This document shows positions 10,839 through 22,164 of a stretch of DNA of 64,000 nt, piece after piece (position 1 is the stretch's first letter; each line of letters begins with the position of its first letter). The notes beneath the pieces were generated by a model that saw nothing but the letters and a program-made list of their open reading frames with translations, was not told the origin of the DNA and did no database searches. The DNA comes from Nematostella vectensis. Its lineage: Eukaryota > Cnidaria > Anthozoa > Actiniaria > Edwardsiidae. A program made the position numbers and the translations under genes. The stretch covers positions 17,411,969 through 17,475,968 of the forward strand of contig NC_064035.1 in assembly GCF_932526225.1 (NCBI RefSeq), given 5' to 3'.

Positions 10839-11524
10839 CTTTTAAAATTCGTGTGTATGGGGACACCATATACACTCTTTTTTAATAAGAAGATTTTTTT
10901 AAAAATAAGAACGTCCAACCTGAGTTTCAATAGTTGTAAGAGCTTGGCAAGGTACACACAAGCAGCGAATTATTGTTTTGTTAGTGTGAAATGAAGATTC
11001 AAATTGTGTCCATAATAAAATTCTTAAATATTATTGCTATTGATCATTTGTGCAATTCTCCAGGGTCTAGAAATATAAACGAAAATATAATAACTGGAAA
11101 TTAGACGCTATATGAAAAAAAAAACAAACAAAAACAAAAAAACAGTATAAACGCAGTGTTGTGTTGGATTTAAATGGTCGCGCAGGTACCCTCTTGGCCG
11201 CCAAAAACTTTAAGGAAAAACGTTTGTAGTAAAAAAGTATAGTTTATTTTGAAATAAATCTCTTGTCATTTCGACTAACTATCAACCGGCTAACTAAGAG
11301 TTTTTAACCAAATACTTTACAAAAAATCAGAAGCTAATGAAACACAACATCAACCAAAAAAGACTGACTTACATAAAATATATTTTGAAGTGAGAATATT
11401 ATATCAACCAGATCGCCCGAAAAGCTCAGGTTCGCTCGTACACTTTCCGCGAGCTTGGGCTACCTGTGGTCATAGCATCCGCAGAAAACCAGCAGGCTCG
11501 AATATTATAATGTTTCCTGAACCA

Positions 11525-11535
11525 AAATGGCGGCC
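11525..11535 (+). promoter_or_regulatory. YY1-like AAATGGCGGCC motif at the ALKBH1 start codon
   Basis: The ALKBH1 ATG is embedded in AAATGGCGGCC, the core of the YY1 site often found just downstream of transcription starts of housekeeping genes in animals. It is also a good initiation context (A at -3, G at +4). Regulatory use is inference. Confidence 0.4.
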
Positions 11536-14500
11536 AAAACATCTCAACAATTTTGTTCTAAACCAGACCTAATCCGTCAAGAATACAAGCGTTACAAGCG
11601 AAAAAAGCCCCCTCCAGACTTCAGCGAAGTCATAGACTTTAATGATCCACAAACCTTTCAAGGAAAGGTATCTGAATGGCCGTTAAAGTCGCTCCCTCAT
11701 TCAGATTTCGGTTTAAAGTGCGCCCGCCAATGGCGAGCTTACCATTTAGACTGTCGTCCAGGACTGATTTTCATCGTGAATCCCTTTGTTTCTGGCGCTC
11801 AGCATTACTGGGCTCGTAGATGTTTGGAGGATTTTCCTCGAAAACCCAACATATCAAATCTGGATGCACATATGTCGATAGGTGATGATGACTGCATTTG
11901 GGCCTTGAGTAATAGGTACGCGGCACACACTAACATTACCTGAAAGCTCTATAGCACCCTTTTTGCTGCCAAAGTTTGAATGACTATGTGCGGTTCCAGA
12001 AACACAGATGTTTTTTTTGTGTGTGAAGTTATACCAACCCCTCCCCCAAAAAATTATCAAGCTTTCTGGGGTTGGCATACACCTATTTCGAATAAGGTTG
12101 CACTCTGAGAATAGGTGTATCGTAACCCGTAGTGCTTCATGGGTATCAAGTAAAAAGGCAAATACAGTCGAAGCTCTCTGAGCGACCGCTCTCGTAAGCG
12201 ACCAGCCCCGATAACGACCACGATCACGAATCACCAATTGAATTGTCACACAACCTCTGTAATTCTAAGCTCTTGTAAGCGACCAACTTATTGGTGCGAA
12301 CAGCTCTGTTAACGACCACAATTTCAAAACACCAACTAAGATTTTCTTTTATTTTTAAGCTCTCATAAGTGACCACAATGATTTTTGGCTTTATAACATC
12401 AGTCAACACCTGATAAACATCATATCCAATGCATGCTGAAATCACATATAAAGCGGAAATGTTGTAATGTTTCACAAAAGCTGCCCTTCCAGTAGGCAAC
12501 CATAAAAGAATTTCATAATTTTAATTTTCTAACTTCAATTTCAACCATATGGGATTGACATTTCTTTGTCTCAAGAAAATGTATAATACAAGGAATCTCT
12601 AGTCCATTGCCAGCTCCACGATTGATCCTTTTTCCAGTTACAATAGCCATCCACTTGTTTGTTATGCACGCTTTAGAAATCGGCTAACCAAAGACGCCAT
12701 GCGATCGTCGTAGACGCAGAAGATATTCTCATGACGAAAAGCTTAAGTCGTTGATATAAATGAGCATAACGAGCTACTTTGCGTAGAATTAATTGCTATT
12801 AAATAAAACAACTCACTCTCATGATAAGTCAAATACCTAGTTTTAAAATAAAATAATGAACCAAAATATTACAGCGTTGTTATTATCACAATGACTTTTA
12901 GATTCCATTTTAATTAAGCTCCCGTAAGCGACCAACACCTATTGTTCAAGTTTTCGGCGCACAGTGGTCACTTAGGAGAGCTTCAACTGTAACCGTAAAT
13001 AAAATTCAAATCCAGGTTTCAAAAGCTTTAAAATTCTTGTTCATGTTCTTATTAACCTGCAAAGGGGGTTCACATACAAGAATTCAGCCGTTAATATGCT
13101 ACCCATGAATCATTGCGGGTTACAACACATGGATTCTCAAGTGCGATCTTATTTGAAATAGGTGTATGCATGAGAAGCTTATGAAAAGAGGAAAGATGAA
13201 TTGATGGGGGTGATTATCTACAAACAATCAACATACTGTATTGAATTGTCAATAATCTCCTGCAGGGGATTACATACAAGAAAGACATCATACGCACCTT
13301 TGCAGTCCCTGGACAAAGCAGGCCCCACCCCCTCCCTATTTTCAGATATTTGGCTTTAAGATGTTCACTATATTGAGTATCCCTATATCAAGGCTTAATT
13401 GTAGGTGTTGTTGTAATCATATCATCATAATCTTCATGAGCATACTCGTTGACTAATCTTTATCAAATTTTTATTTTCATCGACAGTGGCAGCAGTGAGC
13501 ATGTAAACCTGATTGATCGGCTGCGTTGGGTCCACCTTGGCTACCAGTTTGATTACAATGTAGTGGATTATAAACCAGAGAAATACTATGGCTTCCCTAA
13601 AGATCTTGGCGGCCTGATGCATCATCTGGCAGAGGCGATTGGCTACTTAGGGTACACCCCTGAGGCAGGCATTGTCAACTACTATCCTCTGAGTGCATCT
13701 ATGGGGGGACACACTGACCACTATGAGTTAGATCTCTCCTGGCCTCTCATATCCGTCAGTTTTGGCCAATCTGCGGTATTTCTTATAGGGGGCAAGACAA
13801 AGGATGTTAAGCCTACAGGTACAGTGGAAAAATGTGTGCCAGAGTTCTGATGTTCCAGGGTTAGCTCTAGGTCAGACAGGCACATAGCCAGACCTTGCCA
13901 TAAGGTTGAGGGGGGGGGGGGGATGCGTTGGCGTAGGTATCTTATGCAGAAAGTTTAAAGACTTGGCCATTCTTTGAAAGGAAAAGACCACTTTTTTGGT
14001 GGTCAAGGGCTGTGTGTTACACCCCTGTGCCCAACCCGAGCTCACTGTCCGGTGATGTTACAAGATTTTATTCTAGGTCAGGGGGTTATTTTAGGATGCT
14101 TTATCCTATATTGCAAGATCTGGCGAGCAAGGGGGAGAGGTGGTTAGAAGAACATTTACCCATCTTTTCCTTTACCCCTAAAGCCTGGTTTCCATATAGT
14201 CGTAACAGTCCTGAGGGTCGCAACAGTCCTTTAGAGTTTGCCGCTGGCATGAACACATGACTCGCAATGGTTATAGGTAATTATATTTTGTTTATGGGCT
14301 GCAGAATTCTGAAGGAGTATCCCCTTTAACTGCCAATGGTAATAGAAAATGATTTTTTTTTGCAGTCAACTGATACAACCCTTACAACTGTTACAACTAA
14401 ATGGAAACCAGGCTTAATAAAGGTTTCACATGTGCAGGGGTAGATCCAGAAGTTCCAGAAAGGGGAGGGGGGGATGGGTCAAGGGCTTCAAGAAAGGGTG

Positions 14501-15336
14501 GGCCAGCTTCTTTGTTCTTCAATAGATTTCTTTATATTTCTTGTTATTTTTCAGCAAAATCTCTAAAAATGGGGGAGAGCTGCTCGGCCCACCCCTAGAT
14601 TCGCCCCTGATGTGTTATTAGCCTGTTGTGGTATCTTGAAATGAAGGAACGAATTCAATTCTGGCAATCTTTCTCCTTCATTTTTTTCACAGTACACACT
14701 TCTGTAAAATAATAGTGGCACAGTACCAAGCTTGTAGCCTGGATTTTAAGCGAGGTGGCTTGTCTACCCATTAAGCATTTTCTCTTAGTGGGTAACTATT
14801 CCTACCTCGCAGTGGTACTCAGTTTTCCATCCAGTCCAGTGGGGTGGTTCTTCCGAACCTCTCGGACACCCTCTGGCCATGGGCCTGGAGTTAATCCATA
14901 ATATTATACTGTTGTTATTGTTTTTACAGCTTTGTACATCAGAAGTGGGGACATACTGGTTATGTCTGGGGAAGCTCGTCTAGCTTTCCACGCTGTACCT
15001 AGAATAATACAAGTTCAAACAAAAGATAATATACCGGAAGGTTTGACATGGTCACATGGAATGCTGCCCGAAGAACAAAAAACACACATGTGGACAACTA
15101 CAGCAAGATCAGTGACAACTAAAACACATGATGGAGAACAGGACACAACAGAGCAGAAATCATATAAAGACAGCTGCTGTAATCCCAAGGCATTTTTAAC
15201 TCAATCTCCACCTATGACAGAAGAGGAATGGTTGCCATTCGCAAAATATTTGTCCAGAACTAGGATTAATGTTAATGTAAGGCAGGTGCACTCTTTGGGG
15301 ACAACAGTGAATAGTCCTCTACCCAAGGATGAGTAA
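11527..15336 (+). CDS. ALKBH1: ALKBH1-type Fe(II)/2-oxoglutarate dioxygenase
   Basis: Three exons: 11527-11915, 13487-13818, 14930-15336 (1128 nt, 375 aa; human ALKBH1 is of similar length). Exon 1 carries the ALKBH1-specific N-terminus (VIDFNDPQTFQGK, RPGLIFIVNPFVSGAQ, KPNISNLDAHMS). Exon 2 carries LRWVHLGYQFDYN, EAGIVNYYPL and the iron-binding HxD motif at H205/D207 in GGHTDHYELD, then ISVSFGQSAVFLIGG. Exon 3 carries IRSGDILVMSG, the distal iron ligand H261 in AFHAVPR, and the 2-oxoglutarate RxxxxxR motif in RINVNVR (R352/R358). All catalytic residues are present, so an active enzyme is expected. The family demethylates tRNA m1A and acts on other nucleic-acid substrates in the nucleus and mitochondria (established for mammals). 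A short insert rich in Thr, Lys and Glu between the distal His and the C-terminal motif varies in the family. A polyadenylation-like AATAAATAAA follows near 15381. Confidence 0.93.
12059..13182. mobile_element. Palindromic element split by a pogo-like insertion
   Basis: Arms at about 12059-12148 and 13098-13182 are inverted copies of each other (CATACACCTATTTCGAATAA against its reverse complement; TAACCCGTAGTGCTTCATGG against CCATGAATCATTGCGGGTTA). Removing the inner element leaves a loop of about 120 bp, so this was a roughly 300-bp foldback MITE before the second insertion. It lies in intron 1 of ALKBH1. Confidence 0.75.
12165..12989. mobile_element. Non-autonomous pogo/Tigger-like element (825 bp) with TA duplication
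   Basis: The ends are inverted (CAGTCGAAGCTCTCTGAGCG on the left; CTTAGGAGAGCTTCAACTG on the right) and flanked by TA on both sides (12163-12164, 12990-12991). CAGT ends and TA duplication are typical of the Tc1/mariner-pogo group. Internally, degenerate subrepeats around AAGCTCTNRTAAGCGACCA recur at about 12166, 12270, 12358 and 12917. No transposase frame is seen. Confidence 0.75.
14435..14609. mobile_element. Small MITE-like element in ALKBH1 intron 2
   Basis: Inverted ends CAGGGGTAGATCCAG and CTAGATTCGCCCCTG, with inner GGTGGGCCAGC / GGCCCACC complementarity. ATGTG occurs on both sides, a possible partial target duplication. The ends are hAT-like, but the assignment is not secure. Non-coding. 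Confidence 0.55.
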
Positions 15337-15417
15337 TAACAAGAAGATTTGAACACCAGGTTTATATAATTCAATGAATCAATAAATAAACAATCTAGTT
15401 GAAAAGCATCAAATAAA

Positions 15418-15545
15418 TTTCCCTGCTAGCAGAGGCTTTTTTTCTCTGTATTTCGCTGGGCTGGAGTTCGCGAGGAAAAGATACTCTCTTTTCCTCGCGA
15501 ACGCCAGCACAGTGAAATACAGAGAAAAGAGGCCTCTGCTAGCAG
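15418..15545. mobile_element. Foldback element, GCTAGCAGAGGC family
   Basis: A nearly perfect palindrome: CTGCTAGCAGAGGC, then TCTCTGTATTTCGCTGG and TTCGCGAGGAAAAGA, followed by the reverse complements. It lies in the 3' flank of ALKBH1. Related copies at 35116-35307 and 50041-50131 have clear 9-bp duplications; none is evident here because the right end is degenerate. Confidence 0.75.
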
Positions 15546-16794
15546 AGGCGTGAACGATTGTGCACCAAAATGGTATTCAAACTTACACAGTAGTACATTA
15601 CCAAAGGCGCGGGTTTTTTTGAGCTGAATGAAAACATGACGGAAGAGCTGCCCAGATTCGCTCTCCTCGAAGGAACAATTGATAACTTTATAAATGACCA
15701 AGAAAACAAAAACACCCGAGCAAAGACAGACAGAGACATACTCTTACTCAAGTCGTTTCTTCAATAGAAGGAAGAGTCGAAGAAATGCCACCTGCCGAGC
15801 TCGACGAGTTGCTCAGTGAATTCATATTTACTGTGCGAACAAAGAAGGGAAAAGACTACTCGAGCCCGCTTGTGGAAAAGACTTCGCGTCCTCTCCAGTT
15901 CTGACGAAGACTGATTTTCCTATATACTAATATATTTTCAAAGAAACATTCTCAACTATGTATTGAAATATTGAACATTCTGTTTAGGTATCTTATTTTC
16001 GTATTTAGGGAAAACATTTAATTCCACGAAAATGTTTTGTCAAACATGTTGGCGCGTTTATCGGCAAAGTTAAGATTTTGTTCGACGCAAGAAAATATAT
16101 CCGGGTTTATGAATTCTATGATCTTTAAATGATTTTTTAAGTTAAAGAAAATGTATTCGCGTCATTTCTATGCCCTTTTTTTCAAGTAAAGTCACTCTAA
16201 AAATTAAAACGCGTCTTGCTTTGTGTTTACTGCTTTTCCACTCAAATGGCTTCCTGGTTTTGACTGAATTTGCCACAGGAAAAAAAATCTCAGTATGTAT
16301 GGAATAAAAACATTACACCATGGAAAGTGCTTGAACTATTTCAATTGACTCGTCACTTTGCACCAAAAAACTCACTCGTTCGCTGCACTCACTCGTTCGT
16401 TTTTTATGCTGCGCAACTCATGAATAAAAATAGTTCGCCCGCACTTCCCATAGAATAATCTTTGTATACTAAGACGAATGAAGCGGTACGAGTGCGTTAA
16501 CTTGGCTTTTTTTACCCACGACCACTCCCACTTTTTTATGGACTCCATTGTAGGCTCTGCATTTTTTTAGCCTTAGGTAATATTTAATCTACCGTAAGGT
16601 CGATTATGTTGTACATGACGTGCGCTAAGAGAGATAATCGGCTGATCATTATCTCATTACTCTATCTACAAATCAATAGCTTTTCTAGGTAGCAGTTTTT
16701 GATCCATTGTGTTGTCAAAAGCTTTCCTAAGAACCTAGCTAAGCGTGAATGATTTTTTCACTAGCACGGGCGGGATAAGAGGCCTAGCTGTTCA

Positions 16795-18357
16795 TCACGC
16801 CTTTGTTTTGTACTTCACAGAATCAACTCCTCCATCTAGTTCCACCTCGTTAGCCGAGCCAGTGTAATAGCTACGTGGCGAACTCGCGGAAAATCCCGCA
16901 CAGCGGGCCAGACGTTCGGGACAACACCCCATGCACCCACGGGACTGCTCTCGCTTTTCCAAATAAGAACCGATTGAATTTAGTACGCTTGACGCGAAGC
17001 TCAACCCAATAATCATTAATACTAATCGAAGCCAGATCCAACCCGCAGACTTGGAATGCTCCCCCGGAACTATGTCGCCGTAACCAATAGTAGTGTAGGT
17101 TATAAAATAGGCGTAAACTCCTTCCAAAAATGGCCCCTCCGCTGCTTTGTAGAAGCCACCGCTGATGAGGACCACAAGGCAGAACTGCACGAACGTGAAG
17201 AAAACGCACTTTGCCTCGAGATCGGATACACTTTCCCGTCCAAGGCATCCTGTTTCAATGCGTTTTATCAAGCCCGAGACGGCCTTGTACTGAGCCTTGC
17301 CGGTGGCTTGTAGGAGCAGGGCAGCCACAGGTATCCCAAACAATGCGTAGAATATACAGAACATTCTCCCACCAGTGGTTTGAGGGGTTATAGTGCCATA
17401 CCCTGCAAGATAAATTTTGACGTTAAAATCAAACTTGATGTCTTAATAGACACTCTTGTAAAAAATATGGAGGCCCTAGCAGAGTTTACGCGCCTATTGA
17501 AATTCCCTATACAAACTGCTAACAAATGCATACCCTTTTTTTTTGTTTTTGGCTACCAGAGTCTCCAAGCTTCACTTCATACGGCGGTAAAGACCAGAAC
17601 GACTGCCGCCGCTTCTATGAACCTCTGGTTCTTGACTAAAGTATTGCTTTTGGGATAAGGCTAAGATGTTTAATGAAATTTTTATTTACCTGAAGAAGAC
17701 GACACACAAATGACATGGGTAGGGGGAGGGGGGCTTATCCATCTAAATGTCTAGCTGTTGTTGATATCGGCGTGTTCTTCACGATATTAATTTCTATTTG
17801 CCGCAACATAACTGACGAAGTTTTATATTTCTTAACATTGTGTATGAAAGGATTATAACATAAATGTACTGATCTTGAATCTTTGGAAATAAACTGTTGC
17901 CTGTTCTTGAACTGGATTTGTAGTAGTGTTCTAAAACCATTGCAGTAACTCACTAACTGGATCCGAGCTATCAGCCATTAATTTATAATAAAGTAGGAAT
18001 AGAAGGCAGATTGAACGTTCGTCCATGTAGAAAGCGCCGGGCCTTTCTTAATCGTTTAAAATATCATCACTTACCGATAGTCGTCACCGTTTGCAACACA
18101 AATGCAAATGAGTTCTTATAAGACCACTCGGTCGGACTTTGGAAAGCGTCTAAAGCTCTAGCAACGAAGTTTTCGAACTCTTGGTTGGTCATATTAAACC
18201 TGCGAGTCGTGTTCAGTCTTAGCTCCTCCTGATTCTCCTTGCTCTTTGCAGCCTCTACCTTTTGATGAGGTCCCTCGATCGCCATGAAGGATACCATGCC
18301 AATGCTCAAATAGACGATAAACAGAACAAAGCGAAGCAAGATGTTTCCCAGTATCAT
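16795..18357 (-). CDS. Two-pore-domain potassium channel (K2P)
   Basis: Two exons on the minus strand: 18357-18075 and 17402-16795 (891 nt, 296 aa). The single intron interrupts the first selectivity filter between I94 and Y96 (codon G95 split), a position recurrent in K2P genes as I recall. Order: TM1 at residues about 5-25; an extracellular cap with possible N-glycosylation sites (NTT, NMT); P1 with TTIGYGTITP; TM2 (MFCIFYALFGIPVAALLLQ); TM3 (VFFTFVQFCLVVLISG); P2 with TTIGYGDIVP (about 198-207); TM4 (WLRLVLMIIGLSFASSVL); and a short cytoplasmic tail with a Cys cluster (CMGCCPERLARC). Both filters are intact, so a background K+ leak channel in the plasma membrane is expected. At 296 aa it is short for the family because the C-terminal tail is short. 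I cannot place it in the TASK, TWIK or TREK subfamily by eye. It is convergent with ALKBH1. Confidence 0.92.
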
Positions 18358-20397
18358 CGTTTTTAGGGTTCGTTTGTTGGCTGCTACGGCTTCTAGTGGC
18401 TATTTCCGCTTATGTTTCGATTTGTTATTGCAGCTGCCCCTTCAACTCTGATATACACCAGGGTAATAACGTAGGTATCTTCACCGCTATTATTGAACGG
18501 CTTCACTAGACTCAAGGTCGACGACACGCATCACCGGAGACAATAAAATGAACCTCCTTTTGTATGCAGATGTTTGCGCCATCCCCGATTGCACCTACTG
18601 TTATCCAATAGATTAATTTGTCGACGGGCTCTAACTGACCCAATTGACAATTTGAATATGACATGTTGACATTTATCCAAGCTAACTTCCCGCAAAAGCA
18701 AGCATAATCGCTTCAGAACAATTCGAGCAAAATAATATTAGGTATAGAATGCATTCAATGAGTTATGAATTATTTTCAAACTTATTAGCACTTATGCAAA
18801 CATGAATTCTTGTATAAACAACAAATCGCTTATTTGAACCATAGTATCCAGGCGACAATTATCTGAAATTGGTTGGTTGTAATTCAAAGGGGTGTAAAGA
18901 ATCTACTATGACAATATAGTCTAGAAAAAAGTCATTTACGCGATTTATTTATTTGGGTAATTGAAAGTTTTTTTTTGCTATTTGCAGACCTTTCTTTCTG
19001 TGAACTAATGGACCGCATTAATGGAAAAGCATATTGGAAAAGTTTACCTGCCGCGATTGTTAAAAACACAAATTGAAATTACGGATCTTAGTTTCTTTGA
19101 CTCAATCTCCAGTAAAATCTAGGCATTACATGTGCTGCCAAATGTCGTGTTTTAATAACAGTCTAGAGAACGTGGCGAGCACCTAACAGTCAAAATAAAT
19201 AGTTGCTTAGTAACTGTAATGTAGGAAATAAATTTTATATTGATTCCCGACTGAGAGACCGTAATTTTTTTCCTAGTAAGCGCTAGGTTACCGTATGCAC
19301 GGCGGAGAGCAGAGTTAGGAAAAGACGGCCCGCGTGTACACGCTCTTAAAACAATAAGCATACAGAAATCGTCACTGCGCCCACTAGGTTAAAGATAAAA
19401 ATGTTTATTTTTTGACATGGGTTGTGACCTTTTTGTAGTTTTTTTTAATGGATGGTCTAGAGAGAAATTATTATTGGTTTATGCATTTTCTTTTTCGATT
19501 TTGTCAGTAAAGTTTTCTCGGTCACATTGCTTGGAAGCAACATTGAGAGATTCTTTCCCTAAAAAGATTTGTGAGTATGGGCTTTTAGGGGTAATCATAG
19601 CAAACACCCATTAAAAACAAATAGCTTCAAACAGGCTGCTTCACTGTAAAACGTTATTTGTTTGAAGAGTAAACGTTCGGTTGTCCGCGGGTAATTTGAT
19701 AAGGTATAATTTAACTGTGTTTATTTTGCCTATTTGACGTTTAAATTTGGTTTGAAAGACCGAAAATGATGATCTATATACTGTTTGTTTCTCTCTTTTA
19801 AATACTTTGCATGGACTGCATATAATGCTTCATTCCTGTTTCTGTTTCTATCACGATAGCCAGACTGCACTATATACATCCTAGCTTCTTCTTCTTATTG
19901 AAATCATAGAGAAAACGAGCAGGGGGTACCGCTAGGTGTACTCCCCCCCCTCCCCTCTAGCTTAACTTGCTCCATAAAAAATTGCCACTGATCGAAAATC
20001 AAAGTGGAATTTATGTTTCACTGTCTAGACTTTTAAAAAGAGGCTTCGTTCCAGGAGCTCGACCTATTTCAATTGAAATGTGACCCAATCTTAGAATTGC
20101 TCCTGATCTAGACTCAAGTTAGAATTGTCACAGACTCAAGTTGAATTGCCACAGATCTAGACTCAAGTTAGAATTGCCGCTGATGAATAGCTCAAATGAG
20201 GTCCAATATTAGAAATGGACCAAGTTAAACCCAAGTTAGACTCGCCAATAGTTAAAATTGCCACCGATGTTGACTCAAATGTCACAATCGCCACTATTCT
20301 TGACTCAAGTTAAAGTTGCCACCAAACTTGACTCAAGATAAAGTTGCGGCAATGATCCTGCCTCAAATGTCATAACTGGCACTGGTCTTGATCCGAG
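18358..20397. other. Intergenic region, K2P 5' flank and STRAD 3' flank
   Basis: AT-rich, no convincing coding exon. The right third holds degenerate repeats containing CTCAAGTTAGAATTGCCAC next to the STRAD stop codon. Confidence 0.6.
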
Positions 20398-20420
20398 TTA
20401 GAATTGCCACTCGTCTAGGC
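20060..20420. repeat. Degenerate short tandem repeats at the STRAD 3' end
   Basis: About eight imperfect copies of a 40-45-bp module around GACTCAAGTTAGAATTGCCA. The last copies abut and slightly overlap the STRAD stop codon region (TAGAATTGCCAC at 20398-20410), so the final coding codons (W-Q-F-stop) lie on a repeat-like sequence. Confidence 0.6.
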
Positions 20421-22095
20421 TCATGGCGGCCAAGTCAGTCTCCATGACGTCCATATCACCCAGCACGCCCGACTCTTCCTGACGATGCGTTAGCCGAGGA
20501 ACACCAGTAAGAAGTTCAGCGAGGATTTCAGGGCTTTTCTTCTTCATCTGCGACACACCAAACATAAATGTGCGTCAAGATCACCTTTGTAATTACGAAG
20601 ACTGAGCTCTGGACTCTGAGGGTCGTTGATAAAATTCAATATCCCCTTTCTCATGTTTTGGACATCAATGATTACAGTTTGTAAAATTGATCTAATGGGG
20701 TGTGACTACGCAAAATTGATTCTTAATTGGGTTGACAGTTTGCGCAAAATAGATCTTAATTGGGGTGTGACAACGCCAAAATGTGTTTATGTTGGGCATT
20801 CGGAATTCGCGCCTTGCGCGTCCCCTAGAGGTTCACTCAAGCCTATAAATTTAGCTAGTTGCATTCGTCTTTCACTTGACCTTACCAGTTTCCATAACAC
20901 GTCGTTTTTTCCGGGGTTGTTTTTCCCCAGTTTTCTGCTAGTTGATGCATGAACATGTTTGCATATTTTTACATTAAACTTGTTATATGGTCTCTAATAA
21001 ACTGGTACGCGTCACTCCTCACACCTTGTGTGTTGTTTATGTAGAATATACAATATAAACATTTTCTGTGCGAAGGATCGCAGAGACTAAGCACAGAATT
21101 TATTTTAATTGGGGTTGACAGTTTGCGAATATATTTTCTTAATGGGGGGTAACTACGCAAAATTGGTCTTTATAAGGGGTGACATTGTGCGCAAAATCTT
21201 TATAAGGGGTGACAATGTGTGATGAATTGAGTTAAATGGAGGGGGGGAGTGACGACAGTGTGCGTACTTTTGAGCAAAACACTTGTCAAAATAGACGATA
21301 ATCATTACAAACGATATGTACTTGCCTGCTTGATAAATGAGTGACACGCTAAAGAGTTTGATGTCGGCCTAATGAAAAAGTTTTTTCTGAATTAATAACA
21401 AAGTAGGATATAAGTGACATACAACTTAAAAAATGAAATAAACAACATACCTTAGTGATGGGTCATTTTGAACGCAGGCGTCAACAAACTATAAAAGACA
21501 ATAATCAAACAGTTAATAACTAAGTTTTCCTATCAAGAGAATTTTCTTAGAGAAGCCCCCCCGCCCAGAATTTCCGCCGAAATTAGTCTAAATTCACAAT
21601 TTTCTGGTGTTTCAAGTTCACTCCGCCGAGGTAGGTAGGCCGGTTTTTCTTCTTCTGTTATTACACAACAAAATCAAATCAGGCAGGATTTAAACAAGGC
21701 CCAGGTTATCTAGGGATGTCCCGTGTAATCTTTTAGAAATATCAGTCTTCTGAAGACATTAGTATTTAGAATTTTGTTACAAAGCCATATAAAAAATATT
21801 GTCGTTTCTGGTCGCCGCCCGCCTCTAGAATTTGTGCCGCGTGCAAATTTATTTTTTTATTTCCAGTCTTTCACTAAAAAACCGTTGGAGATCATGCAAC
21901 CTTTAAATTTTAGATAGACTTCCAAATGGGCCACAAATCAAAAGCTGCGCTTGCACGAAAAATGCTATCGCACGTATTCTCTGATTGGGCAAAGATCACG
22001 GGCTTACATGCTTTTTTACGTAATTTTCAATGAAAACCGCACGCCCGCAAGCTCTCGAGGAAGGAATCATGAACAAAAACAACACATTTTTTATG

Positions 22096-22164
<69 letters not shown>

